Source: Salinimicrobium soli | GTDB lineage: Bacteria > Bacteroidota > Bacteroidia > Flavobacteriales > Flavobacteriaceae | DNA length: 64,000 nt | Assembly (NCBI RefSeq): GCF_048323655.1 | Contig: NZ_JBLUWW010000001.1 | Coordinates: 434,001 to 498,000, forward strand | Direction of reading: 5' to 3' | Part shown: positions 33,087 to 42,230 of the stretch, in pieces | How positions within the stretch are numbered: the first letter of the stretch is position 1 | How the letters are laid out: each line of letters opens with the position of its first letter | The notes under the pieces: generated by a model | Databases searched by the model: none | What the model saw: the letters and a program-made list of their open reading frames with translations, nothing else | What the model was told of the DNA's origin: nothing | Program-made: the position numbers and the translations under genes

Positions 33087-34286
33087 TTGAATTTCCCCTT
33101 TTACATAGCCCGGCGTTACTTGTTTTCAAAAAGCAGCAGTAATGCCATCAACATCATTACGATCATTGCGGCACTAGGGGTATTTGCGGGCGCTTTTTCT
33201 TTATTCATCGTGCTATCGGGTTTCACCGGACTCAAAGATTTCAGCCTTTCTTTTTCTAACGAATACGACCCTGACCTTAAGGTGTTCCCCGAAAAGGGCA
33301 AAACCTTTGTGATTTCTCCTGAAGAGGCTGCAGATCTACAGCAACTGGAAGGGATCGGAGTTTATTCCGAAGTGATAGAAGAAAGAGTTTTCCTTGACTT
33401 CCGCTCGAAAAATAAGACGGCTTTCATCAAAGGGGTTGATCCAAATTATTTGCGGGTAAATAAGATGGACAGTGCGGTGGTCTTCGGAACCTGGTTTGCA
33501 CCGGGAGAAGCACAGGTGGTTGTTGGAAACAATATCTCTCGCGAACTTTCCCTGGGGATCTTTGATTATTCAGATCTGTTGAAGATCATGGTACCGCGGC
33601 CGGGAACAGGCCAGATCACTGATCCTACCAACGCGTTTAATTCCGAAGAAGCCATAGTTTCCGGAATCTACAGCATTAGCGAAGAACTGGACGATAAATA
33701 TGTATACGCTCCCATAAATTACGTGCGTTACCTGCTGGAAATGAAGGAAGGGGGAGTAAGCGCTCTCGAGATCAAACTTTCTCCCGGCGCCGATCCTGAA
33801 GCTGTTATCGAAAATATACATAGCGCTCTAAAGGCAGATGTGCAGGTAAAGAACCGGGCGCAACTAAATGAATCCCTTTATAAAATGCTTAATACCGAAA
33901 ACCTCGCGGTATACCTCATCTTTACACTCGTGCTGATCATTGCCCTTTTCAATGTGGTGGGATCAATAATTATGGCGATTCTCGATAAACGGGAAAATAT
34001 CAAGACACTCCACAGCCTGGGAGCCACACCAAAGCAGATCAAAAATATCTTTTTTGCGCAGGGAGTATTCCTCACACTCATGGGGGGTACTCTAGGCCTT
34101 CTTGTTTCCCTGGCAGTAGTTTTTCTCCAGCAGGAGTACAGCCTGGTAATGATCACTCCTACTCTGCCCTATCCGGTAACAATTACCTGGGAAAATATTC
34201 TCGTGGTTATGGTGACTATTACTGCTTTAGGGATGATTGCCTCTTATATTGCGGCAAGCCGAAGTAAAAAAGCCCTTGTGGGTTAG
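33087..34286 (+). CDS. FtsX/LolC-E-type ABC transporter permease
   Basis: This 399-residue inner-membrane protein has one N-terminal helix (about 20-45), a periplasmic MacB-type domain (about 50-245) and three C-terminal helices (270-390). It contains NVVGSIIMAILDKRENIKTL and LGATPKQIKNIFFAQG, the coupling signature of LolC/LolE, suggesting lipoprotein release. The start is TTG at 33087, directly before NFPFYIARRYLFSK, since no ATG fits. The ATPase is not adjacent. The stop codon lies within the first unit of a heptad repeat array, so the end of the gene and the repeat are joined. Confidence 0.88.
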   Translation: MNFPFYIARRYLFSKSSSNAINIITIIAALGVFAGAFSLFIVLSGFTGLKDFSLSFSNEYDPDLKVFPEKGKTFVISPEEAADLQQLEGIGVYSEVIEERVFLDFRSKNKTAFIKGVDPNYLRVNKMDSAVVFGTWFAPGEAQVVVGNNISRELSLGIFDYSDLLKIMVPRPGTGQITDPTNAFNSEEAIVSGIYSISEELDDKYVYAPINYVRYLLEMKEGGVSALEIKLSPGADPEAVIENIHSALKADVQVKNRAQLNESLYKMLNTENLAVYLIFTLVLIIALFNVVGSIIMAILDKRENIKTLHSLGATPKQIKNIFFAQGVFLTLMGGTLGLLVSLAVVFLQQEYSLVMITPTLPYPVTITWENILVVMVTITALGMIASYIAASRSKKALVG

Positions 34287-34338
34287 TCGGTAGTCGTTAG
34301 TCGGCAGACGGTAGTAGGTAGTGGGTGGTGGGTAGTCG
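34283..34338. repeat. Eight tandem heptads (GTAGTCG type)
   Basis: The units TTAGTCG, GTAGTCG, TTAGTCG, GCAGACG, GTAGTAG, GTAGTGG, GTGGTGG and GTAGTCG run without interruption. The permease stop TAG (34284-34286) is part of the first unit. Confidence 0.88.
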
Positions 34339-34476
34339 AAAGGATATTTTTTTTGAAAGGTTTTTCCAGCTCCCTTTAGGGAAAGGGGTAAAACGGAAAA
34401 CCTAAACTCCATAGAAATTCCACCCCAGAATTGAAAAAATTTCTTTTAAAATTTGGGGCTTGTAACCTGGACTTTT

Positions 34477-35469
34477 CTAAGCAAACTCGTAACCGGCAAA
34501 TTCTTTTTCCACCTCATCAAATGCCGCAAATACATCAGCAGCATCATCACTGGTGACCATTTTTTGACGGTATTCCTTAAAGTGCGGAATTCCCTTAAAG
34601 TAATTGGTGTAATGCCTACGGGTCTCAAAAACGCCTAATTTTTCACCTTTCCAGTCTATGGCCATTTGCAGGTGCCTACGGGCAGCATCCAGCCTTTCTT
34701 CCATAGTTGGCGGTGCAAGATGTTCTCCTGTTTTAAAGTAGTGTTTGACCTCTCTGAAGAACCACGGATATCCGATACTGGCACGACCTATCATGGCGCC
34801 GTCCAATCCGAATTTATCACGCATTTCCATGGCTCTTTCCGGCGAGTCCACATCTCCGTTTCCAAAGACTGGGATGTGCATGCGAGGATTGTTCTTAACC
34901 TCGGCTATGGGTGCCCAGTTGGCTTCGCCCTTGTACATTTGAACGCGGGTACGACCGTGAATGGAAATAGCGGCTGCACCTACATCCTGTAACCTTTCGG
35001 CAACCTCCACGATCTTAATGGAATCATTGTCCCAGCCTAAACGCGTCTTGACGGTGATTGGCAGATTGGTATGTTTTACCATGGCTTCGGTAAGTGAAAC
35101 CATCAATGGAATATCTTTCAGAATTCCGGCTCCGGCGCCTTTGGAAACCACTTTTTTCACCGGACAGCCAAAATTGATATCGATAATATCTGGATTGGAT
35201 TTCTCTACGATCTCCACCGACTGCAGCATGGATTCCAGGTTCGCACCAAAGATCTGAATGCCCACCGGTCTTTCCTTTTCGTAGATATCGAGCTTCATGA
35301 CGCTCTTAGCGGCGTCGCGAATAAGCCCTTCCGAAGAAATGAATTCAGTGTAAACAACATCGGCACCCTGCTCCTTGCACAGCGCGCGAAATGGCGGATC
35401 ACTCACATCTTCCATTGGTGCAAGCAACAACGGAAAATCTCCTACATCAATATTTCCAATTTTAGCCAA
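34477..35469 (-). CDS. dusB: tRNA-dihydrouridine synthase (DusB type)
   Basis: This 330-residue flavoenzyme reduces uridine to dihydrouridine in the tRNA D loop. It has a TIM barrel with LLAPMEDVSDPPFRALC, the catalytic Cys in NFGCPVKKVVSKGAGAGIL, TVKTRLGWD and ISIHGRTRVQMYKG, then the C-terminal helical tRNA-binding domain. The usual motif start LAPM fits DusB. A -7-like TATTTTTG (35497-35490) lies upstream on the minus strand. Confidence 0.93.
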   Translation of the reverse strand: MAKIGNIDVGDFPLLLAPMEDVSDPPFRALCKEQGADVVYTEFISSEGLIRDAAKSVMKLDIYEKERPVGIQIFGANLESMLQSVEIVEKSNPDIIDINFGCPVKKVVSKGAGAGILKDIPLMVSLTEAMVKHTNLPITVKTRLGWDNDSIKIVEVAERLQDVGAAAISIHGRTRVQMYKGEANWAPIAEVKNNPRMHIPVFGNGDVDSPERAMEMRDKFGLDGAMIGRASIGYPWFFREVKHYFKTGEHLAPPTMEERLDAARRHLQMAIDWKGEKLGVFETRRHYTNYFKGIPHFKEYRQKMVTSDDAADVFAAFDEVEKEFAGYEFA

Positions 35470-35489
35470 ATCAAGAGGTTTTAGGGCTG

Positions 35490-35497
35490 CAAAAATA
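35490..35497 (-). promoter_or_regulatory. Possible -7 element for dusB
   Basis: TATTTTTG on the minus strand fits TAnnTTTG, with a leader of about 15 bases. No -33 match is visible. Confidence 0.33.
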
Positions 35498-35548
35498 AGA
35501 AATTCTTTTTAGTGTAAAAGCTTAATTATCAACCTGTAATGTTCAATT

Positions 35549-35758
35549 GAGAAGACAGAAAAGAGAATAGAGAAAAAAGATCCTCAAAAAGGTCATTTTT
35601 GACACCTCTTTATTAGTCATTCTGAAACGCAGCGAAGCGAAGTGAAGAATCTCTTTCTTCAGAAAAAGAAAAGAGAGAAGAGAAAAAAACCACCGAAAAC
35701 GACATTTTTGACACCTCTTTGGAACTGTCATTCTGAACGCAGCTCAGCGGAAAAATTA
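35549..35758. repeat. Mosaic of dispersed repeats, left copy
   Basis: There are two consecutive units. Each has a purine-rich arm (AGAGAA...AGAGAAAAAA), the palindrome (35584-35602, one core mismatch; about 35695-35712, two), then GACACCTCTTT and a GTCATTCTGAACGCAGC element (35621-35654 and 35728-35751). The second unit stops at the end of the lipoprotein gene. Confidence 0.75.
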
Positions 35759-36406
35759 TCAGCTTTTTTGAAAGTCAGGAAAAATCTGAAAATAAAGGCT
35801 TTCAAGGCTGTCGCGAAACTCCCATATATAATGTTCTTTACCATCACCCTTGACATTTCCGTAGAAAAGCACTTCTGAAGCTTTCTTGTCAAACAACAGC
35901 ATATGTAAAAGGCTGCCATTACGAACACGCCCTCCTTCTGGCCTTTTAAGTAGATACCGGGGGCCTTTCTTCCAATGTGCATATTCCGGCTCAAAATAAA
36001 GCGCCATTATATAACGCGCAGGTTGTTTTTTCCATTCTTCCTGTATCACTGATGGTATCGGAATATCGGTTTCCCCATTCTTATAAAATTCAAAAAATTC
36101 TGCGAGCTCCTTCACTTGAGCATCACCATCCGTTGACGGCTCGAATTTGGTTTCTATCCTGTATTTTTCATGCGAATGCAAAACAGAATCAACCATTTTG
36201 TTGGTATACATGATGTGTTGTAAAGAAATATCCTCTTCGTTTTCAAAATGAAATACCGGCGCATAATATGCTATTTTTGAAACCTGAGAAAGATCTTCGG
36301 AAGCTCGATAAGTATCCTTAACTAAATTTCCGCTACTGCAGGAATTCAAGCCTATAGTCAAAAGTAAAAACAAAACAAAACGCCCACCTTTGTTCAATTC
36401 AAACAT
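35759..36406 (-). CDS. Unknown lipoprotein bracketed by repeats
   Basis: This 215-residue protein has a lipoprotein signal (LLLTIGLNSC, lipid on the Cys near residue 23). The mature part is soluble and mixed alpha/beta, with an aromatic and charged stretch YALFEPEYAHWKKG-like in the middle and a C-terminal EHYIWEFRDSLESLYFQIFP. I recognise no family. It is flanked on both sides by direct copies of the same mosaic repeat (35549-35758 and 36507-36705), unlike any other gene in the window. Confidence 0.65.
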   Translation of the reverse strand: MFELNKGGRFVLFLLLTIGLNSCSSGNLVKDTYRASEDLSQVSKIAYYAPVFHFENEEDISLQHIMYTNKMVDSVLHSHEKYRIETKFEPSTDGDAQVKELAEFFEFYKNGETDIPIPSVIQEEWKKQPARYIMALYFEPEYAHWKKGPRYLLKRPEGGRVRNGSLLHMLLFDKKASEVLFYGNVKGDGKEHYIWEFRDSLESLYFQIFPDFQKS

Positions 36407-36506
36407 TTATTTTCAATTTAAAATTCCAATAATAAAAATATTACTGCTTTCCACCTTATAGTTTAATACTTTTAATTTTTCCAGCTTAGCTTCAAAAAAG
36501 ATCGCC

Positions 36507-36705
36507 AAAAATGCCATTTTTAACACCGCTTTGAACTGTCATTCTGAACGCAGCGCAGCGGAGTGAAGAATCTCCTTCTACAGAATAAAGAGAAGAGAGC
36601 AGAGAAAAAAGACCTTCTAAAATGTCATTTTTGACACCTTATAATTTTGAGTCTTGAATTTTGAAACCGGAATATAGTGACCCCTCGACTCCGCTCGGTG
36701 TGACA
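36507..36705. repeat. Mosaic of dispersed repeats, right copy
   Basis: In order: a perfect palindrome core (36507-36521), a GTCATTCTGAACGCAGC...GTGAAGAATCTC element (36537-36571), a purine-rich arm, a second palindrome (36617-36634, one core mismatch), three heptads (36645-36665) and an inverted CGAGCGGAGTCGAGGGG element (36681-36705). The rest of the 36407-36718 gap holds no gene that I can see. Confidence 0.75.
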
Positions 36706-36718
36706 TTTTTTTTAACCA

Positions 36719-39127
36719 TTAAAGCCGTTCCCTTTCCGCTGCTTCAATAGAACGTTCATTATCCTGCAGTCTGAAGTTTCCGAAGTTGTATTTAAAGCCC
36801 ACGCGCACAAACCGGTTTTCGGGTTTGGCGTAGAAGCCGTTGTCCTGATTCAGGTAATTGGAGCGCAGCCAGGTATTGGTCTCATCCAGCACATCTTCAA
36901 AATGCAGGGTCACCTCTGCCCTGTTGTTCCACAAAGACTTTCGGAAACCAAACGACAGCGTGGTCATAGGCTCAAAGTTATAAGAACCCGTGATCCAGTC
37001 AGATACGTATGTAAGGCTCAGGTCTCCCGATAGGGTCCCGTCTTTAGAAAGCACAAAGCTGTTGTAAATGGTTCCGTAGAAGGCATCAATATCATTGGTA
37101 ACTTCTGCATTATTGCTTTCCAGGGCCAGGAAGGTCTCTTCTTCATGGAAGAAGCTCACGTATGCGTATGCGTACCACCAGTTGGCCAGTGAACGGCCAT
37201 GGCTAATGTCCAGTCCGTACGATTTACTGTCGAGTAAATTAACACTCACCCTGCGAATAGTAAGGGCCCGATTATCCTGAAAACTAAGCGTCTGTGGTCT
37301 TCCGCCGTTATCACGGTAATAAAGATCAAAGAAATACTCATTTTTGAGGGTGAAGTTCAGGTTGAAATTATGGCTGATAGCAGCTCTAAGGTTTGGGTTT
37401 CCGGAGTTATAGTCATATTCGTTCAGGAAATACCGAAAAGGATTCAGGCTTTCATACCTGGGCCGTGCTATTCTTCGACTGTAATCAAGGGTTAAACTGT
37501 TACCACCTGATAACATATGTTGAAGGAAGAAAGTTGGGAACAATTCAAAATATTCCCGGTCGTCGATCTGTTCCATCGATTCAGATTCACCGGTCCGGTC
37601 AGTATACTCTCCGCGCAATCCCACTTTTATACTCCACTTTTCCCAGTCTTTGGTTAAGCTTAAATACCCGGCAAAAATATTCTCGTCGTACAGAAAATTA
37701 TCAGATAAAGCAGTATTGGGTTGACTCGATCCGTTTTCCACATCAAAGAAATCGATCCCGCTTTCAGAATCGATCACCGAAGCTTTTATCCCGGTTTCGA
37801 AATTAGTCCCCGCCAACGGAGTGACGTAATCCAACTGGCCGACATAGATGTTTATATTTTGAGCTGCGGTTGTGTAGAATTCGTTTACTGAGGAAGTATT
37901 ACCACCATCAAAATTCGTTGTCTTCACGTCCTGCATCCGGTCCTTATCAAACCGGGTGTAATGTCCTTTTGCAGAGATCTGTGCTCCTACGTCATTCAAC
38001 TGATGCCTGAATTCGAGATCCATCGCGATGTTTTTCACGTCTTCTTCAAGTCCGCTGTTGGTAATAAAGTAATCAGGGGTGGATGGTAACTGGTCCTCAA
38101 TATTTGTCAACACCACATTATTGAACGTTCTATCGGGAGAAAAGGTCGTGTAGGTTGAAAAACTAAGCCTGTTTTTGTTATCGAGGTCGTAATCGAGGAT
38201 CAAATTGGCATTATGGGCGTTCGATTCTGTAGTTCGGTCGAAATCGGTCTCCCATCTGGAGATCACATTTCCGGCATTTCGGAAGTTAATATAACTGTCA
38301 TCATCCTTGAATTCCTTCCGTGGAGAAAAACTGTAATTGGCGAACAGGTTAAGCTTCTCATTTTTCAAATAATGGCTGGTTCCCAAGGTGTACTTGGGGT
38401 AAATAGCCTGGGTATAGGCGCCATTCACATTGCCTTTATAACCCGGAATGATAGTTTTCGAAGTGACAATATTCAGGATAGCCCCGCCTTCAGCATCATA
38501 ACGCGCCGGCGGATTAGTGATCACCTCAACAGATCTAATGTTCTCTCCGGAATAATTCTCAAGCAGGGTCTGCAATTCAGAAGAAGAGAGTTGCACCTTA
38601 CGGTCGTTGATATAAACCTGTACGCCCTGGTTCCTAACCTGCAGGCTGTTATTGGCAACAATGACTCCCGGTGTCTTTTTGAGGATCTCCCAGGTACTAC
38701 CACTGGAAAGGCTGGAGTTTTCGACTGTGAAAACAAGCCTGTCCACTTGCTTTCGCACAGTTGGCTTTTTATAATTGATAGAAACCTCTCCAAGATCTTC
38801 TGAAGACTCCTTGAGCACCACCGGAGATAATTTTTCTTTCGTGGGATCTTCTATGAGTGCCAGATAATCTTTATACCCCACAAAACTCACTTTTATCACG
38901 TAAGGTTTTTCCTCAATATTGGTAAAACGGAACTCCCCATTTTCAGTAGAAACAGCCCCTTTGTAAACAGTAGTAGAATCTTTCGCACTCAATAAAATTA
39001 CGTTCGCAAAGGCGATAGGATCGTTGTTACTGTCAATAATTCTACCGTCTAAATTGTGCTGGGCAATACCGGAAAATGGCAATAGAAAGAACAGCAAAAA
39101 GGCTGGGGGGAGGTAGGTTTTCTGCAT
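36719..39127 (-). CDS. TonB-dependent-receptor-like outer-membrane beta-barrel protein
   Basis: This protein has about 802 residues from ATG 39127, which begins a good signal peptide (MQKTYLPPAFLLFFLLPFSG). Order: a carboxypeptidase-regulatory-like domain (about 25-105: LDGRIIDSNNDPIAFANVIL), a plug domain (TPGVIVANNSLQVRNQGVQV; NPPARYDAEGGAILNIVTSK) and a large barrel ending in an aromatic-rich last strand (RVGFKYNFGNFRL). This fits the 'outer membrane beta-barrel family' of Bacteroidota, related to TonB receptors. The substrate is unknown and no SusD partner is adjacent. A two-box promoter lies just upstream. Confidence 0.88.
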   Translation of the reverse strand: MQKTYLPPAFLLFFLLPFSGIAQHNLDGRIIDSNNDPIAFANVILLSAKDSTTVYKGAVSTENGEFRFTNIEEKPYVIKVSFVGYKDYLALIEDPTKEKLSPVVLKESSEDLGEVSINYKKPTVRKQVDRLVFTVENSSLSSGSTWEILKKTPGVIVANNSLQVRNQGVQVYINDRKVQLSSSELQTLLENYSGENIRSVEVITNPPARYDAEGGAILNIVTSKTIIPGYKGNVNGAYTQAIYPKYTLGTSHYLKNEKLNLFANYSFSPRKEFKDDDSYINFRNAGNVISRWETDFDRTTESNAHNANLILDYDLDNKNRLSFSTYTTFSPDRTFNNVVLTNIEDQLPSTPDYFITNSGLEEDVKNIAMDLEFRHQLNDVGAQISAKGHYTRFDKDRMQDVKTTNFDGGNTSSVNEFYTTAAQNINIYVGQLDYVTPLAGTNFETGIKASVIDSESGIDFFDVENGSSQPNTALSDNFLYDENIFAGYLSLTKDWEKWSIKVGLRGEYTDRTGESESMEQIDDREYFELFPTFFLQHMLSGGNSLTLDYSRRIARPRYESLNPFRYFLNEYDYNSGNPNLRAAISHNFNLNFTLKNEYFFDLYYRDNGGRPQTLSFQDNRALTIRRVSVNLLDSKSYGLDISHGRSLANWWYAYAYVSFFHEEETFLALESNNAEVTNDIDAFYGTIYNSFVLSKDGTLSGDLSLTYVSDWITGSYNFEPMTTLSFGFRKSLWNNRAEVTLHFEDVLDETNTWLRSNYLNQDNGFYAKPENRFVRVGFKYNFGNFRLQDNERSIEAAERERL

Positions 39128-39169
39128 TAGATCTGGTTGGTTAGTGTCTATAAAATTAACACAATCAAA

Positions 39170-39199
39170 CAAATATAGTACTTCTGAAATCAAATCAAA
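39170..39199 (-). promoter_or_regulatory. Promoter of the outer-membrane barrel gene
   Basis: On the minus strand the -7 element TATATTTG (39177-39170) is exact, and TTTG (39199-39196) lies 18 bp upstream as the -33 element. The leader would be about 38 bases. Confidence 0.6.
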
Positions 39200-39268
39200 A
39201 TCAAACAGCTTCTTCTACAGCTAAAGCGGTAAAATTTTAAGATATTCCTTCCAAAAATGTGGAAAACC

Positions 39269-42211
39269 TCAATGCTTAACTGCATCATATAATACCTGCT
39301 GAATCTGGGTACGGGTATTAAGCTGGTAAAGTCGTTTGTTTTCCCGTGTAGGACTAACCCTGTTAGCGAGAAAAATATAGAGAAGATCATACTCCGGATC
39401 CATCCACACCATGGTGCCGGTGAAGCCTGTGTGGCCGAAACTTGCTGCGGAAGCATCTTTCGCCGTATTACTGTCGGGTCCTGTATATTTCAAGGCTGGT
39501 TTGTCAAAGCCCAAAGCCCGCCGATTGTCATTCTCCGGAAACTGAACGCGGGTGAATTCCTTTAATGTTTCTTCCTGAAGGTATCTCCTTCTGCCATACT
39601 CGCCGCCATTCAGATACATCTGCAGCAGCTTCGCAAGGTCATTGGCGTTGGAAAAAAGGCCCGCATGGCCCGAAATCCCTCCCAACATAATTGCGCCTTC
39701 ATCATGCACTGTTCCGTGAATAGCTTCGTGCCTAAACAAAAAATCGTTCTCTGTAGGAACGATATCACTTGCGGGAAATTTTTCAGAAGGATTAAAAGTT
39801 AGGCTGGTAGCGCCCAGGGGTTCATAAAAATGTTCCTGCAGATAACCGGCAAATTCTTCCCCGGTAATATTTTTGATCACTTCAGGCGCCAGGATAAAGA
39901 AGAAATCGGAATAGGCGTATTTCTTCTCCTCCAAAAGTGGCGATTTTCGAATGGCTTTCCTGATCTTCTTTGGGTAGTTCCTGTGCAGGTACATATTATC
40001 AGTGATCTTGATTGGATAGCGTGCCGAGGAATCTTTTTTGATGGTCCACCAGCGATAGCTGCCGTTCTTGCGCAGTGTATTCTTCCAAAAAGGTATCCAT
40101 GGCTGCAGCCTTCCCTGGTGCGCCAGGATATCGCGATATGGAATATCTTTCTTGTTTGACCTTCGGAATTTCTTTAGGTGATCTGCTAAAGTCTCGTCTA
40201 ACTGAAATTTGTCCACGTCATATAACTCCATCAACACCGGCATAACCGAAGCAATTTTGGTGACCGAAGCCAGGTCGTACAGATCGGTCTTTTCTACCGG
40301 AATGGTGTCGTGATAAACATGCTCCCCATAAGCCTTGTAAAACACCACTTTTTGATCCTTTGCCACCAGCACCTGTCCGCCGGGAATGGCCTTCATCTCG
40401 ATAGCCTGCTGCATAAGCGAATCGATCCCGTGCTCCAGGATCTCAGAGTTCATCCCAACAGCTTCAGGCAGGCTGTAGCTGAGTCTAATGCCGCCGGAAA
40501 CTTCCAGCCCCTCACCTGCCCTGAATTTCTTTCCGACGCTTACCGGCAGTTTTCCGTTGGCACCTACCCCTCCAAAAATGAGCTGGGCAGCCAGGCTTTC
40601 GGTCAGTTCAGAATCCTGATAGGTCACAATTAAGGCAGGTGCATTTTCAATATTTTCTATCTTATTCAGTACATACGGATTCTTAAAAAAGCTGATTACC
40701 GTGTTCTCTTTTCCGGAGAATTCTGAAATGAACTGCACCACTTCCGAAGAAAAGTTCAGCTTGTTCCGCGGGAATTTGCTTTGGTCGTGTACCCCAAGAA
40801 TTACCAGGTTATACTCCTGCAATTCCTCCATCAATTCTGCCACCGCTGCGGAATCTGCTTCGGTCTCCAACTGAAAATGTTCCACCTTTGAATAGAGGCT
40901 CAGGCTTTTTTGGAATTTGGTCTTCTTTTCAGCACCTATAGAAACAGAAGCGATCTTCAGGGTCTCTAACTGCTGTAAAGGCAGTAGATTTTTGTCATTT
41001 TTGAGTACCGTGAGCGAAGCCTCTACCAGCCGGTGATTGAGCAGTTTAGCCGCGGCCGAATTAAGATCCTTTTCTATTCGCTTTTTTGGAACAGGTTTAT
41101 ACCGGTCAAGCCCTACCCACTGCTTCACAGCCAGTATTTTTCTGACCTTCTGGTCAATATCTTCCTGGGTGATCAGGCCTTGCTGAATGGCTTTCTTAAC
41201 CTCTTCTATGGTCCTGGGAACGTCTTCGGTAAATTCCAGCAGGTCATTACCAGCCAAAAGAGCATCTTTATCCACTACTCCCGGAAGATTGCCCATAGTT
41301 ACGCCTTTCATGTTCATGGCATCGGTCACAATCAGGCCTTTGAATTGCAGCTTTTCCTTTAAAAGATCGGTGATAATAGCTCTGGAAAGCGTGGAAGGCA
41401 CACCGGTAGAATCCAGGGCGGGAATATTGAGATGTGCTACCATCACACCTCCCACTCCGGCTTCTATGATCCTTCTGAAAGGATAGAGTTCCAAGGAATC
41501 AAGTCTTGCTATGGAATGGTTGATCTGCGGGAGCGCGTAATGGGAATCGGTACCCGTATCGCCATGACCCGGAAAATGTTTCGCCGTGGTAAAAACTCCG
41601 GCATTCTGCATTCCCTGCATGTAGGCAACCGCCTTGCTGGCCACATTCTCTTTATCCTCACCAAAACTTCGGAAATTGATCACGGGATTCTCCGGATTAT
41701 TATTCACATCTACAACCGGTGCAAAATTCACATGCAGCCCGGTTCGCTTTACCTGCCGTGCGACCTCAGCTCCCAATTCCAGTAGAAGATCCTCATCTTG
41801 AATGGCTCCCAGTGCCATCTGGAACGGATAACTGATCGTATTGTCCAGCCGCATTCCCAGTCCCCATTCGGCATCAATAGCACCCAAAAGTGGCACTTTT
41901 GAAGCCTCCTGGTAATCATTCATCAATTCCACCTGTGACTCCGGGTCGCCCTGAAAAAAGATAAGTCCGCCTATTTTTTGCTCTTTTACAAGCTCCAGGA
42001 TCTCTTGCTTATGCTTTGCACCACGATTGGAATAAGCTGCCACCATGATAAGCTGCCCAATCTTCTCCTCCTGACTTAAGCTGTTCATAACCGAATCTAC
42101 CCATGCGCTTTCCCGGTACTGTAAGAAGTCAGGTTGAGCTGATCTTTGGGCATTCACGGAAACTGAAAGGAAAAGAATTGGTAAGAGGAAAAAACAGGAA
42201 AAGAACTTCAT
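39269..42211 (-). CDS. Glycoside hydrolase family 3 fused to a class C beta-lactamase-type serine hydrolase
   Basis: This protein has about 980 residues from ATG 42211, which starts a signal peptide ending near VNAQ. The GH3 domain (about 30-370) has the NagZ-type His/Asp dyad loop KHFPGHGDTGTDSHYALP and the nucleophile Asp in IVTDAMNMKGVTM. A GH3 C-terminal domain (400-560) follows, then a serine hydrolase domain (590-970) with the SxxK motif in LASVTKIASV and a Tyr motif YAYSDFFF. NagZ-like domains remove beta-linked GlcNAc from muropeptides; AmpH-like domains cut D-Ala peptides or esters. Context (NlpC/P60, murQ) supports cell-wall recovery. Confidence 0.88.
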   Translation of the reverse strand: MKFFSCFFLLPILFLSVSVNAQRSAQPDFLQYRESAWVDSVMNSLSQEEKIGQLIMVAAYSNRGAKHKQEILELVKEQKIGGLIFFQGDPESQVELMNDYQEASKVPLLGAIDAEWGLGMRLDNTISYPFQMALGAIQDEDLLLELGAEVARQVKRTGLHVNFAPVVDVNNNPENPVINFRSFGEDKENVASKAVAYMQGMQNAGVFTTAKHFPGHGDTGTDSHYALPQINHSIARLDSLELYPFRRIIEAGVGGVMVAHLNIPALDSTGVPSTLSRAIITDLLKEKLQFKGLIVTDAMNMKGVTMGNLPGVVDKDALLAGNDLLEFTEDVPRTIEEVKKAIQQGLITQEDIDQKVRKILAVKQWVGLDRYKPVPKKRIEKDLNSAAAKLLNHRLVEASLTVLKNDKNLLPLQQLETLKIASVSIGAEKKTKFQKSLSLYSKVEHFQLETEADSAAVAELMEELQEYNLVILGVHDQSKFPRNKLNFSSEVVQFISEFSGKENTVISFFKNPYVLNKIENIENAPALIVTYQDSELTESLAAQLIFGGVGANGKLPVSVGKKFRAGEGLEVSGGIRLSYSLPEAVGMNSEILEHGIDSLMQQAIEMKAIPGGQVLVAKDQKVVFYKAYGEHVYHDTIPVEKTDLYDLASVTKIASVMPVLMELYDVDKFQLDETLADHLKKFRRSNKKDIPYRDILAHQGRLQPWIPFWKNTLRKNGSYRWWTIKKDSSARYPIKITDNMYLHRNYPKKIRKAIRKSPLLEEKKYAYSDFFFILAPEVIKNITGEEFAGYLQEHFYEPLGATSLTFNPSEKFPASDIVPTENDFLFRHEAIHGTVHDEGAIMLGGISGHAGLFSNANDLAKLLQMYLNGGEYGRRRYLQEETLKEFTRVQFPENDNRRALGFDKPALKYTGPDSNTAKDASAASFGHTGFTGTMVWMDPEYDLLYIFLANRVSPTRENKRLYQLNTRTQIQQVLYDAVKH

Positions 42212-42230
42212 GAAAAAGGGGGCTTTAAAA

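Noticed and set aside
32551..34338. Tandem heptads as a possible CRISPR array
   Set aside because: Units are 7 bases with no spacers and no cas genes nearby.
34365..34460. Possible terminator hairpin CCCCAGAATT...AAATTTGGGG after dusB
   Set aside because: Pairing has mismatches and a very long loop, and no U run follows on the minus strand.
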